From Marinitoga hydrogenitolerans DSM 16785 (GTDB lineage: Bacteria > Thermotogota > Thermotogae > Petrotogales > Petrotogaceae), in assembly GCF_900129175.1 (NCBI RefSeq), contig NZ_FQUI01000002.1:52339-116338 (forward strand): DNA of 64,000 nt, written 5' to 3'. The position numbers and the translations under genes are program-made. The number at the start of each line of letters is the position of its first letter. The first letter of the stretch is position 1. The notes below the pieces were generated by a model. The model saw nothing but the letters and a program-made list of their open reading frames with translations, was not told the origin of the DNA and made no database searches. Shown piece by piece: positions 27,641 to 36,617 of the stretch.

Positions 27641-27858
27641 TCACCCTCCACATTGTTTTTTATTGCAAAAATTTTTTATAGGACAATCATTACATCTCAA
27701 ATCTAATGAATCGAAAGTATTTATTTTTATTCCATTTGAAATTAAAATGGAAATATTATTTCCCATTCCTGTTCTGTCATTTTAAATTTTCTTTTTATAT
27801 CATCAGTGGAGAGGGTTTCTTGTCTATTTTCAATATATTTTAAAATTTCACTTATCAT
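27641..27858 (-). pseudogene. feoC: FeoC-like winged-helix protein split by a one-base frameshift
   Basis: The first frame, from ATG 27858, reads a winged-helix start (ISEILKYIENRQETLSTDD, then IKRKFKMTEQEWEIIFPF) and stops at 27742. A second frame, offset by one base, continues with LISNGIKI and then RCNDCPIKNFCNKKQCGG, ending at 27641. Together they make a normal FeoC: helix-turn-helix, wing, and a C-x2-C-x5-C-x4-C iron-sulfur type cluster. One extra T in the TTTT run at 27744-27747 would restore 72 residues. The gene lies exactly where feoC belongs, between feoA and feoB. It is either a real mutation, programmed slippage or a sequencing error at a homopolymer. Confidence 0.75.
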
Positions 27859-27878
27859 GTGGTACCACCACCAGTTAT

Positions 27879-28328
27879 TTATTTTTTCAATAAAATTTTT
27901 CTTGCTCTACCTCTTCCAAATACTATTTTTTTACCATTAATTTCCATTGTGACTTTTCCAAAATGATTATTTATTACATTTATTTTGTTTCCTGGCTTTA
28001 TATTCATATTTTCTAATTCTCTTCTAAAAAAGACTCCACTTTTAATAATAAATATTTCATATTCTCCCGGAACACTTTCATCTAAAGATAATATTTCTTC
28101 TGTCACTTCTATAAAAATTTTATTTGCTTCATCTTTTCTTATCATAATTTTATTATCCTCTATTTTAAATATCATAGGGTCTCCAAAAGGTGATTCGTGC
28201 ACATAAGTAATTTTCTTTCCGGGTATTAATCCCATAGCAATAAATCTTTCTTTAATAGTTTCTTCAAATTCTAATCTCACTATAATCCCATCCATCCCAA
28301 TTACAAGACTACTCAAAGGTATGATCAC
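27879..28328 (-). CDS. feoA: Tandem FeoA-domain protein
   Basis: The protein has 149 residues with two SH3-like FeoA domains. The first (about 1-75) has the MGLIPGKKITYVHESPFGDPM core; the second (about 82-149) has LENMNIKPGNKINVINNHFG. FeoA assists FeoB, and most bacteria encode single-domain copies, so this is a fused pair. The start codon is GTG 28328, seven bases after AGGAGGAG; the nearby ATG opens only a two-codon frame. First gene of the operon feoAA-feoC-feoB. Confidence 0.88.
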   Translation of the reverse strand: MIIPLSSLVIGMDGIIVRLEFEETIKERFIAMGLIPGKKITYVHESPFGDPMIFKIEDNKIMIRKDEANKIFIEVTEEILSLDESVPGEYEIFIIKSGVFFRRELENMNIKPGNKINVINNHFGKVTMEINGKKIVFGRGRARKILLKK

Positions 28329-28523
28329 AGCATTTCTCCTCCTGAAGCAAGTGATATATTTCTTTTATATTATATCCGAATTCTGTTAAAAAAAGTCGGT
28401 TTAAAAGGAAAAAATGTATTACTTAAATTGTTTTTTTATTTTTACTTTAACTATCTAAATATAAAAATTAACACTATTTAATATATAAAATGAATTTTTG
28501 TTGTATAAATAAACACACACATA

Positions 28524-28826
28524 TCAAAGTGTCTTATTTATATATTCTATTACTTCTTCCAACTCTTTTATTTTGCTCTCTATTTCACTGGTTTCATTCG
28601 AATAAGCTGCTTCTCTTACACATGTTTCAAGATGTTCTTTTAAAATTTGCGAATTTGCTTTTTTTAATAAAGATATAGAAGCTAAAATTTGTTTAGATAT
28701 ATCTATGCAATATCTGTTATCCTCAATCATTTTTATAACAGCTTCAACTTGTCCTCTTGCAGTTTTTAAAACATTTAAAGATTTCTTGTGTTTCATGTGA
28801 TGATGGTGATGATTGTTTTTTTCCAC
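28524..28826 (-). CDS. CsoR/FrmR-family metal-sensing repressor
   Basis: The protein has 100 residues, all helical (DUF156). The start of helix 1 reads LKTARGQVEAVIKMIED near 20. C40, H65 and C69 give the Cys-His-Cys copper site of CsoR. The start is GTG 28826, six bases after GGAGGG. Near its N terminus is a five-histidine run (residues 6-10) plus H13, which may bind extra metal. No copper transporter gene adjoins it in the window; the nearest metal genes are feo. Whether it senses copper or another thiophilic metal is open. Confidence 0.88.
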   Translation of the reverse strand: MEKNNHHHHHMKHKKSLNVLKTARGQVEAVIKMIEDNRYCIDISKQILASISLLKKANSQILKEHLETCVREAAYSNETSEIESKIKELEEVIEYINKTL

Positions 28827-28896
28827 TTTTATCCCTCCGTATAATATTATTTTCATTACATATATTATTATATACTATTTTTATTTATTTTATATG

Positions 28897-28924
28897 TTGC
28901 TAAATAAAAAATTTGTGGTATGAT
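28897..28924 (+). promoter_or_regulatory. Possible promoter of the 28958 operon
   Basis: TTGCTA (28897-28902) and TATGAT (28919-28924) have a 16-base spacer, 34 bases before the ATG. Moderate match. Confidence 0.45.
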
Positions 28925-28957
28925 ATTATAGAAAGAAAAAATTAGAGGAGGTTTGTT

Positions 28958-31591
28958 ATGAAAGAATTATCCAAATACCCAAAAGATATATTATCAATGG
29001 GTCTATTTTTTTTGTTATTACCTTTTTTAATGGTTCCTACTTGGGTTTATGAATATTCAACTCAAAAACACCTTGTTTTTTCAATATTTTATACAATTAT
29101 GTTTTTTTATTACTTTTATAAAATTCAAAAGGAAAAATATGAAATCAAGTATTCTTTAAACCATATATATTTTTCTTTATTCGGCTTAGCAACTGTTTTT
29201 TCTTTAATAAGTGTTTTGATTCAAAATAAATATTACTTTAGATATTCTTTTGAAGTTGCGTTTTATATATTAATGATTGTTTTTGTTTCATATATTTTAA
29301 CAAATAGATTTGGGGAAAAATTTGAATATATTGAAGCAGCATTATTTATCTTTTTAATAACTGGTTTTATTATCGGATTTGACGGACTTTTGAATAAATT
29401 TTATGGTTTTGATTTATTTTTTGGAAAATATGGTGATCCATCAAAAAGAATTACTTTAAGAACCACAATAGGTAACCCTAATTTTGTTTCAGACTATATG
29501 GGACAAATGATTCCTATAGCAATATATTTTGCCTTGTCTAAAAAATCAAATATGTATAAAAGATTTTTTTCTATAATATCTATTTTCATTATGTTCTGGG
29601 TATTACTATTTGCTCAAACACGTTCTATTTATCTTTCATTTTTCTTGGGTATGATGATTTTTACATTTTTCTTCACTATTAGTATATTAAAGAATAAAGA
29701 TAAAGAACAAATAAATTATATCAAATCTAAACGATTTATTATTCCCTTAATACTCATTATTTTAACATTTTCTTTTTTAGTTGTTATGTTCAATATTCCT
29801 TCCCCTTTTAATAAAAGTGGTGAAGTTGTCGCTTCAAAAAGATTCGAAGCAATGACTTCTGTTTCATCATGGGATGAAAGAACACTTTCATGGCTTGCAG
29901 CTGTAGAACAATGGAAAGATAGTAATCATCCAACAAATAAAATTATTGGTGGAGGAATAGCAACATACCCTGTTTATGCTGTAAGATACATGGCTGATAT
30001 ACAGGCACGAAATCCAGAAAAGTTTTATTATGCATGGAATAATTTTAAAAGAGCACATAATGACTATTTACAAGTATTAGGAGAAACTGGTCTTTTGGGA
30101 TTTATTCCTATAATATTGCTTCTATTTGGGCTAATCGTAATATTCTTAAAGCGTGTCTTTAAATTAAAAGACTTTGATAAAATATTAATGTTTAATCTTT
30201 TTGCCTGGAGTTTAACTATTGTTGCTATTCACTCTTTTACTGAATTCCCAATGCATTTGCATCCTAATATAATGTCTGCATTATTTATTATCTCAATAGC
30301 TGTTTCAGAACAATTCGGCGAAACTAAAAAAATTACTATTCATAAAAACACTTTAAAATCTTTATTCATTGTTTTCTTTATAATAGGCATAATTGTTTCA
30401 TATTTAAAAATCCAATCCACAGCAGCTGAAGTTTATTTCAAAATCGGAAACACTGAATATATGAAAATAGATGCTTATGAAAATGTTGTCAAAAAACAAA
30501 TTCCTAGCATATTAAAGCAAATAGACGACAAAATAAACCAATATAAAAATTATAAGGTTACAAATCCTGTGGAATTACAAAAAGTTTCCAATGAAATAAA
30601 AAATCTTGAAGAGCAAAAACAAAAATATTTATCAACTAAAGCTGATTACGAAAATAAAGCTTTTAATTCATATAAAAAGGCTAAAGAATATTTCTTAAAA
30701 TCATTAAAAGCAAACTCTGCATTTGGGAAATCCGGCTTTTATCTAGCCCAATTATTAGCTAAAACACCATATAGACTTATGGAATTAGATTATAATAATC
30801 TTGAAAAATATATGGATATGAAAACACCTGAATATGCTTTTATGCTAAATAAATTTGAGGGGCCCATTGATTTAATGCCATTTAATAGACCTCAAATTAG
30901 AGACACTATAAAAAGGCTTTATATTTTATTGAAAAATGAAAATAATATTCAATTATCTCAGGCTCTAGCCTATATACAATCAATTCAAGATGAAATTGAC
31001 CAATTAGAAAGTAATTATATTTCATTTAATGAGAAAAATGCATATAGATTAATAGCGAAATTAAATGTTTTAATATTCCAAAATTTATCTAATATTGAAA
31101 AATTCTTTAATTCTAATGAAAAAGTTGTTAATGAAATAACTATATTAAAAGAAAAATATTATAATGATTTTGTTCACTGGTTCAATAAAACTATTGAAAT
31201 ACTACCTGGTGGTTGGAATAGATTCCCAGAATGGGAAGATGTATACACAGAATACATGAAAATTATGTTTAATTTTAACAATTACTTAGGATATGAAAAA
31301 ACTATTGAGAATATAATAGAAATATCAAAAAAAGAAGGAAAAGCCGATTACTATATGGCAAAAAAATTCCGAGGTATCCCGGATAAATCTTTTGATTTCT
31401 TTGAAAGTTTATATTTTCATTTAAAAACGAATGGAATGAATGATTTAGCAATAAAATTATCTGATGCTGTAATTAAAAATTATAAAGATGTTTATGATTT
31501 TTATATTCTTTATTTAGAAAAATATCCAGATTATAGATATAAAGAACGCGTAGAAAACTTTATAAAGGTATACAATTTTCTAAAGAAATGA
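28958..31591 (+). CDS. O-antigen ligase / polymerase-like membrane protein
   Basis: The protein has 877 residues. About 11 helices fill residues 10-500. The Wzy_C ligase signature region appears as GGGIATYPVYAVRYM near 330 and RAHNDYLQVLGETGLLGF near 365, with the conserved H and the ETGLLG turn. Residues 500-877 are soluble, helical and partly repetitive, with EYFLKSLKANSAFGKSGFYL like a TPR unit, which would be extracytoplasmic. It probably joins or polymerises sugar chains at the cell envelope. It starts after GAGGAGG and overlaps the next gene. Confidence 0.82.
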   Translation: MKELSKYPKDILSMGLFFLLLPFLMVPTWVYEYSTQKHLVFSIFYTIMFFYYFYKIQKEKYEIKYSLNHIYFSLFGLATVFSLISVLIQNKYYFRYSFEVAFYILMIVFVSYILTNRFGEKFEYIEAALFIFLITGFIIGFDGLLNKFYGFDLFFGKYGDPSKRITLRTTIGNPNFVSDYMGQMIPIAIYFALSKKSNMYKRFFSIISIFIMFWVLLFAQTRSIYLSFFLGMMIFTFFFTISILKNKDKEQINYIKSKRFIIPLILIILTFSFLVVMFNIPSPFNKSGEVVASKRFEAMTSVSSWDERTLSWLAAVEQWKDSNHPTNKIIGGGIATYPVYAVRYMADIQARNPEKFYYAWNNFKRAHNDYLQVLGETGLLGFIPIILLLFGLIVIFLKRVFKLKDFDKILMFNLFAWSLTIVAIHSFTEFPMHLHPNIMSALFIISIAVSEQFGETKKITIHKNTLKSLFIVFFIIGIIVSYLKIQSTAAEVYFKIGNTEYMKIDAYENVVKKQIPSILKQIDDKINQYKNYKVTNPVELQKVSNEIKNLEEQKQKYLSTKADYENKAFNSYKKAKEYFLKSLKANSAFGKSGFYLAQLLAKTPYRLMELDYNNLEKYMDMKTPEYAFMLNKFEGPIDLMPFNRPQIRDTIKRLYILLKNENNIQLSQALAYIQSIQDEIDQLESNYISFNEKNAYRLIAKLNVLIFQNLSNIEKFFNSNEKVVNEITILKEKYYNDFVHWFNKTIEILPGGWNRFPEWEDVYTEYMKIMFNFNNYLGYEKTIENIIEISKKEGKADYYMAKKFRGIPDKSFDFFESLYFHLKTNGMNDLAIKLSDAVIKNYKDVYDFYILYLEKYPDYRYKERVENFIKVYNFLKK

Positions 31592-31836
31592 GAATAACAG
31601 TTATTCTATTAATTATGATTATATTGCTTAATTCTATAACCTTTTATTTCTACTTAAAAGTTAAAAATATGGAATCTATTGAATCAAAATATTCCATATT
31701 TGATGTTTATATGAAAGCCAGATTTTACGATAAATTAATATTATTTATGAATAATCATCCTGATATTGATCAAGTTGAATTAAATGGATTAATTTTCAAA
31801 AGAGATGGAAACAAAATTAAAGTTGAGGAGGAATAA
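31588..31836 (+). CDS. Small membrane-anchored protein
   Basis: The protein has 82 residues. One N-terminal helix (about 3-22) is followed by a charged 60-residue outer part. No family is recognised. It overlaps the ligase-like gene (ATGA) and precedes degV by one base, so all three are one transcription unit; it may partner the ligase-like protein. Confidence 0.6.
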   Translation: MRITVILLIMIILLNSITFYFYLKVKNMESIESKYSIFDVYMKARFYDKLILFMNNHPDIDQVELNGLIFKRDGNKIKVEEE

Positions 31837-31837
31837 A

Positions 31838-32716
31838 ATGAAAAGAGCAATTATTATAGACTCAGGCTGTTCTCCAACTAATGACTGGATAAAAAAATAT
31901 AATCTTAATTTTATGGGTATGAAAATTTATATTGATGGAAAAGAATATACTGATGGAGTAGATTTAAGCCATGAATATTTTTATGATGTTGTTAAAGAAG
32001 CTAAAGATATTCACACAGCACAACCTTCCTTAAAGGAAATAATGAATTTTTATGAAAGATTAAAAGAAAAGGGATATGATGAAATTGTTGACATACATTT
32101 TTCATCGAAAATGTCTGGTTTATACAATACTTCTAAAATGGCTAAAAACATGTTAAATGACATCAATGTAAAAATAGTAGATACAAAAATGGTATCAATT
32201 GGAGCTTCTTTTGTTGCAAGAAGAATTGTCGAATTATTAGAAGATGAAAATAGATCTTTTGAAGATGTAGAAAAATTAATTTCTACAATAATTAATAACA
32301 CTTTTATGGAATTTTCTGTACCAACATTGAAATATCTTATTAAAAATGGAAGAATTGGAAAAGCTGCTGGAATGGCTGGTACATTATTAAAAATAGTACC
32401 AGTATTAACAGTTGAAGATGGTGAAATTACTCCTTTAGCAAAGGTTAGAGGTATTAATAAAGCATACAAAATAATGTCAGATAAAGCTTTTGAGTTTATA
32501 AAAGACAAACCACATAATATAAAAATATATAAAGTACATGGTTTTGATTCAAATAAAGAGCAAGAAAATACTGTATTTAACATGTTTATGGAAAAATTTG
32601 AAAAATTAGGATATAAATATGAATTAATAGAGGGGAGAATATGGCCAACAGTTGCCTGTCATGGAGGACCTGATATATTTGGTCTTGGAGTTTACGGGGA
32701 GGAAAATCCTTTATAA
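31838..32716 (+). CDS. DegV-family fatty-acid-binding protein
   Basis: The protein has 292 residues. Family hallmarks are IIIDSGCSPTNDW at the start, HTAQPSLKEIMNFYERL near 58 (the usual TSQPSPxxF region), and KYLIKNGRIGKAAG near 170. DegV (FakB-type) proteins carry a fatty acid for phosphorylation by FakA. Start ATG 31838 is chosen for the GAGGAGG six bases upstream. It overlaps recG by one base. Confidence 0.92.
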   Translation: MKRAIIIDSGCSPTNDWIKKYNLNFMGMKIYIDGKEYTDGVDLSHEYFYDVVKEAKDIHTAQPSLKEIMNFYERLKEKGYDEIVDIHFSSKMSGLYNTSKMAKNMLNDINVKIVDTKMVSIGASFVARRIVELLEDENRSFEDVEKLISTIINNTFMEFSVPTLKYLIKNGRIGKAAGMAGTLLKIVPVLTVEDGEITPLAKVRGINKAYKIMSDKAFEFIKDKPHNIKIYKVHGFDSNKEQENTVFNMFMEKFEKLGYKYELIEGRIWPTVACHGGPDIFGLGVYGEENPL

Positions 32717-35058
32717 TGCATCTTGAAGATTTTTTTAATAACCTAGAACTTTTTTTGAACTTAGGTTTATCAAAAAAAATATCCTCTGATAATTTTTTTA
32801 ATGAAATTTACAATTTTTGTAAAAAGAACATAGATTTAATAGAAAAAGAAAAGGGCCTAAAAGAAAAAATAGGCTCCTTTTTAGCATATTACAAGCCAAT
32901 AAATTCTTTATCTGAAGAAAGACAAACAAAAAGAATAAAAGAAGGATTTAAATTAATTGAAAAGCTAAGAAATCAATATTTAATTGATGAACCAAAACTC
33001 CCACATAAAGATTTACCTTTAAAAACTGATATAAAATTTATTAAAGGTGTTGGAAACAAACGTGCTTCTATAATGCGAGAATTTGGAATAAATAATATTG
33101 AAGATACTTTCTACTTTTTCCCTAGAGATTATGAAGATAGAAGAGAAATAAAAAAAATTATCGATTGTTATCATGGACAAAATTGTCTAATCGTTGGAAA
33201 TATTGTGAATTTCGAAGAAAAAAAGATTGGAACACTAAAAATATTATCATATGTTTTGGAAGATACCGATAACTCCATTATAGTTTTAACATGGTTTAAT
33301 CAAGATTTTATAAAAAAATTTTTACAGCCCGGCTTAAAAGTAGCTGTATATGGCACAGTTGAAATTGAATTTGGTAGAAAACAAATGAAAAATCCAGATT
33401 TCCAAATTATTTCTTCAATAAAAGAAGTAAAGACTGGAATATTTCCAATTTATTCCTTAAGAAAAGGATTATATCAAAATAATATGAGAACAATTTTCAC
33501 AGAAACTATTGAATACTCTCATTATATGAAAGAATTTTTACCTGATAAAATACTTGAAAAATATAACTTCATAGATTTCCCTAAACGAATAAAAGGAATA
33601 CATTTCCCAAAAAGCTTTTATCATCTGAAAAAGGCTAAAGAAACTCTTAAATATGAAGAAATATTCTTGTTTGAATTTTCTGTATTAATTCAAAAACAAA
33701 AAATACAATCAAAAGAAGGTATTGCTAAAAATATAAAAGGTGAGCTAACAAAAAAATTTATTTCGTTATTACCTTTTAAATTAACAAACTCCCAAAAAAA
33801 AGTATTTGAAGAAATTAGAAAAGATATGAAAAAAAATATCCCTATGAATAGACTTTTGCAAGGTGATGTGGGTTCTGGTAAAACTGTAGTATCTGAACTG
33901 GCTTTAATCGATAATTTCGAATGTGGCTTTCAAGGGGCTGTAATGGTTCCAACTTCTGTTTTAGCAAAACAACAATATAAAAAACTAAAAAATGATTTTG
34001 AAAAACTCGGTATTAAGACAGAATTATTATTAGGAGAAACGAAAAAAAGTGATAAAAAAAGAATTAAAGAAAAATTGATAAACAATGAAATTGATGTGTT
34101 AATTGGAACACATGCATTAATTCAAGATGATGTTGAATTTAAAAGTCTTGGTTTAGTTGTAATAGATGAACAACATAGGTTTGGTGTTAAACAAAGATTG
34201 GCTCTTATAAAAAAAGGAAAAATGCCTGATATATTATTTATGACTGCTACTCCAATTCCCAGAACTTTAGCCATGACATTATACGGAGATTTAGATGTTT
34301 CTCTAATAACTGAAATGCCTACCGGAAGAAAAAAAATTAAAACTTTACTTGTAAAAGAAAATAAATTAAATGAGATTTATAAATTTATTGAAAAAGAATT
34401 AAAATTAGGCAATCAAGTCTTTTTTGTCTATCCTTTAATAGACGAATCTGAAATTTTAGATTTGAAAGCCGCTACAGAAATGTATGAAATATTAAAATCA
34501 AAATTTAAAAAATATGGTGTAGGGCTTTTACATGGAAAAATGACATCTGATGAAAAAAATACTATTATGGAAAAATTTGTAACTAAAGATTTTCATGTTT
34601 TAGTTTCAACCACAGTTATTGAAGTTGGTGTAGATATTCCAGATGCAACTGTTATGGTAATTGAACATGCTGAAAGATTTGGGTTGTCTCAATTACATCA
34701 ATTGAGAGGAAGAGTTGGCAGAAGCAAAAAACAAGCTTATTGCTTTCTAGTAACTAGCCAAAATATTTCTAACGAAACACAAGAAAAACTAATAAAATTT
34801 GCCAGTACAACTAATGGTTTTGAAGTTTCTGAAATTGATCTACAATGGAGAGGTCCAGGAAAATTTTTCGGAACAGAACAACATGGATTGCCAGATTTTA
34901 AATTTTTAGATATACTCAATGATCCAGAATTAATCGAAAAAGCAAGAAACGATGTTTTAAGAATATTAGAAGAAGATCCACACTTAAAAAAATATAAAAA
35001 TTTAAAAAAAGAAATATATAGAAGATATGGAAAAAAATTGAAAATGTTAGAAGCGTAG
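32716..35058 (+). CDS. recG: ATP-dependent DNA helicase RecG
   Basis: RecG remodels stalled replication forks and Holliday junctions. The 780 residues contain an N-terminal helical extension (1-100), the OB wedge (about 140-260), and helicase motifs: GDVGSGKT near 386, the DEQHRFG box near 484, MTATPIPRTLA near 508, TTVIEVGVDIPDA near 635 and HQLRGRVGRS near 665. Its N-terminal extension is normal for Thermotogota RecG. The operon context, with rsmD just downstream, is the common one. Confidence 0.97.
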   Translation: MHLEDFFNNLELFLNLGLSKKISSDNFFNEIYNFCKKNIDLIEKEKGLKEKIGSFLAYYKPINSLSEERQTKRIKEGFKLIEKLRNQYLIDEPKLPHKDLPLKTDIKFIKGVGNKRASIMREFGINNIEDTFYFFPRDYEDRREIKKIIDCYHGQNCLIVGNIVNFEEKKIGTLKILSYVLEDTDNSIIVLTWFNQDFIKKFLQPGLKVAVYGTVEIEFGRKQMKNPDFQIISSIKEVKTGIFPIYSLRKGLYQNNMRTIFTETIEYSHYMKEFLPDKILEKYNFIDFPKRIKGIHFPKSFYHLKKAKETLKYEEIFLFEFSVLIQKQKIQSKEGIAKNIKGELTKKFISLLPFKLTNSQKKVFEEIRKDMKKNIPMNRLLQGDVGSGKTVVSELALIDNFECGFQGAVMVPTSVLAKQQYKKLKNDFEKLGIKTELLLGETKKSDKKRIKEKLINNEIDVLIGTHALIQDDVEFKSLGLVVIDEQHRFGVKQRLALIKKGKMPDILFMTATPIPRTLAMTLYGDLDVSLITEMPTGRKKIKTLLVKENKLNEIYKFIEKELKLGNQVFFVYPLIDESEILDLKAATEMYEILKSKFKKYGVGLLHGKMTSDEKNTIMEKFVTKDFHVLVSTTVIEVGVDIPDATVMVIEHAERFGLSQLHQLRGRVGRSKKQAYCFLVTSQNISNETQEKLIKFASTTNGFEVSEIDLQWRGPGKFFGTEQHGLPDFKFLDILNDPELIEKARNDVLRILEEDPHLKKYKNLKKEIYRRYGKKLKMLEA

Positions 35059-35066
35059 GTGATAAA

Positions 35067-35615
35067 ATGTTATCAATAGAAAATGGCTTTTTAAAAGGAA
35101 GAAAAATAAACATTGTTCCAGATAAAAGAACACGATATACACCAGCTAATGTAAGACGTGCCTTGTTAAATATAGTTGATGTAACAGAAATGTATTCTCT
35201 AGAAATATTTGGAGGCTCTGGAATTGTATCATTTGAATTTATAAGTTCCGGAGCAGAAAATGCAACTATTGTAGAAACATCTAAAAAAGCCTGCTCAACA
35301 ATTATAAAAAACGCTAAAAGCTTAAAAATAGATAATAAAATTAATTTAATATGTTCGGATTTTAGAAAAGGTATAATTAAATTAACAAAAAAATACGATA
35401 TAATATTTATGGATCCTCCTTTCCAATTGGGATTAGCTTCAGAAGCATTAAAAAAAATAACTGAAAATAAACATATTTATGACGAAAATACAATTATTAT
35501 AGTAGAGCATTCTAAAAGAGAAATTTTAGAAAAAAATTATGGTGATTTAATAAGAAATAAGGAGTATAATTATGGTGATATAAAATTATCTGTTTATGTA
35601 AAGGATGGTGAATAA
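35067..35615 (+). CDS. rsmD: 16S rRNA (guanine966-N2)-methyltransferase
   Basis: The protein has 182 residues with a Rossmann methyltransferase fold. LKGRKINIVPDKRTRYT at the start and PANVRRALLNIV near 27 are the RsmD entry motif; EIFGGSGIVSFEF near 46 is the SAM loop; IIFMDPPFQ near 113 is the catalytic DPPF. It starts eight bases after recG with a GGTGAT site. The family call is firm. Confidence 0.93.
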   Translation: MLSIENGFLKGRKINIVPDKRTRYTPANVRRALLNIVDVTEMYSLEIFGGSGIVSFEFISSGAENATIVETSKKACSTIIKNAKSLKIDNKINLICSDFRKGIIKLTKKYDIIFMDPPFQLGLASEALKKITENKHIYDENTIIIVEHSKREILEKNYGDLIRNKEYNYGDIKLSVYVKDGE

Positions 35616-35616
35616 A

Positions 35617-35991
35617 ATGCTTATTGAAAAATATCATATTTTTAATGTATTGGAACATTTAGTTGAAGACATTACGAACGAAATGTTTAGCATGCCAAAC
35701 GTTGATATGTGTGTTTGCGATAGATGCAGAGCTGATGTTATTGCATTAGCTTTAAATCACTTGAATCCAAAATACGTAGTTACAGAAAAAGGAAGAATTT
35801 TTTCTGAACTTGAAACTTATACATTCCAAATGCGTGCAGAAGTATTAACGGAAGTTTTAAAGGCTATGGAAAAAGTGAAAAGAAAACCTTCTCATTCATT
35901 GGAAGAATCTCTATATAAAGAAGTAAATGTGGATCTTGATAAATTAGAAAAGCATTTTAAAGATGTTCAAAAAAAGAATAATCAAAAATAA
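35617..35991 (+). CDS. ComFB-family protein
   Basis: The protein has 124 residues. The late-competence ComFB motif is clear: MCVCDRCRADVIALALNHL near 34, with paired cysteines, followed by PKYVVTEKGR. Bacterial members are linked to competence and, in some, to cyclic-di-nucleotide binding. The start at 35617, with GGTGA upstream, is preferred to an in-frame ATG 12 bases earlier. Its last ten bases overlap the convergent gene. Confidence 0.88.
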   Translation: MLIEKYHIFNVLEHLVEDITNEMFSMPNVDMCVCDRCRADVIALALNHLNPKYVVTEKGRIFSELETYTFQMRAEVLTEVLKAMEKVKRKPSHSLEESLYKEVNVDLDKLEKHFKDVQKKNNQK

Positions 35992-36530
35992 GCAGTGAAA
36001 ATCATTCCCAATATATCATCATTTTGATTAGAAATATAATTTCCTAACTTCAACATTATTAATTGATTTTCAAGAATTTTTATTTTATTTTCTATATCTG
36101 ATTTTATTTCTGAATCTTCTTCAGAATTCACATACCCTTTTAATCTATTAATTAACATTTCTAATTTTTGTATTTTTTGTTCTTTTTTTATATTTTTATC
36201 AGCATCCTTTTTATCAAAAACATTATTATTTTTATCCAAATCTTTTTTATTTTTATCTTTATAAACAACCATAACCTCAGTTTTTCCAGCAATTGCTGCT
36301 AAAAAAGAACCTCTTTTTTGCATATTCAATGAAATTCTACTATACACAACATAACCGCCATTTTGAGCGGCTTCTTTTTTAAATGCCATTAAATTTCCTG
36401 TTTCTTGACTCAACACTCTGATAACGCTTAAAGAAGCAGGCGATGATGAGGCTAAACCAGGTTCTCCAGGATCAAGCCTATATCCAAGCAATGGATTTAC
36501 TACATCTGGATTAATTCTCATGTCTATCAT
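35982..36530 (-). CDS. Hypothetical protein with coiled-coil tail
   Basis: The protein has 182 residues and no recognised family. Residues 1-90 are compact, with proline and glycine (VNPLLGYRLDPGEPGLASSS). Residues 92-115 are a lysine/aspartate-rich linker (KDKNKKDLDKNNN). Residues 118-170 form a heptad-like coiled coil. There is no signal peptide. It is convergent with comFB and divergent from the CCA gene. The RBS GGAGTGA supports the start. Confidence 0.55.
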   Translation of the reverse strand: MIDMRINPDVVNPLLGYRLDPGEPGLASSSPASLSVIRVLSQETGNLMAFKKEAAQNGGYVVYSRISLNMQKRGSFLAAIAGKTEVMVVYKDKNKKDLDKNNNVFDKKDADKNIKKEQKIQKLEMLINRLKGYVNSEEDSEIKSDIENKIKILENQLIMLKLGNYISNQNDDILGMIFTAYF

Positions 36531-36617
36531 ACAATCACTCCAGGTGATTTACTATTTATTATTTAGATGTATATATTAATGAAAAAGTTCTATAATACCA
36601 AAAAAGTGAGTGATAAT

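Noticed and set aside
27744..27766. Classic programmed frameshift signal in feoC
   Set aside because: The slippery run lies inside the stem instead of several bases before it, so the usual stimulator geometry is not met; kept only as one possibility.
28811..28821. Run of histidine codons that looks like a cloning tag
   Set aside because: It is part of a natural CsoR-like gene with native GTG start and ribosome site; no vector sequence flanks it.
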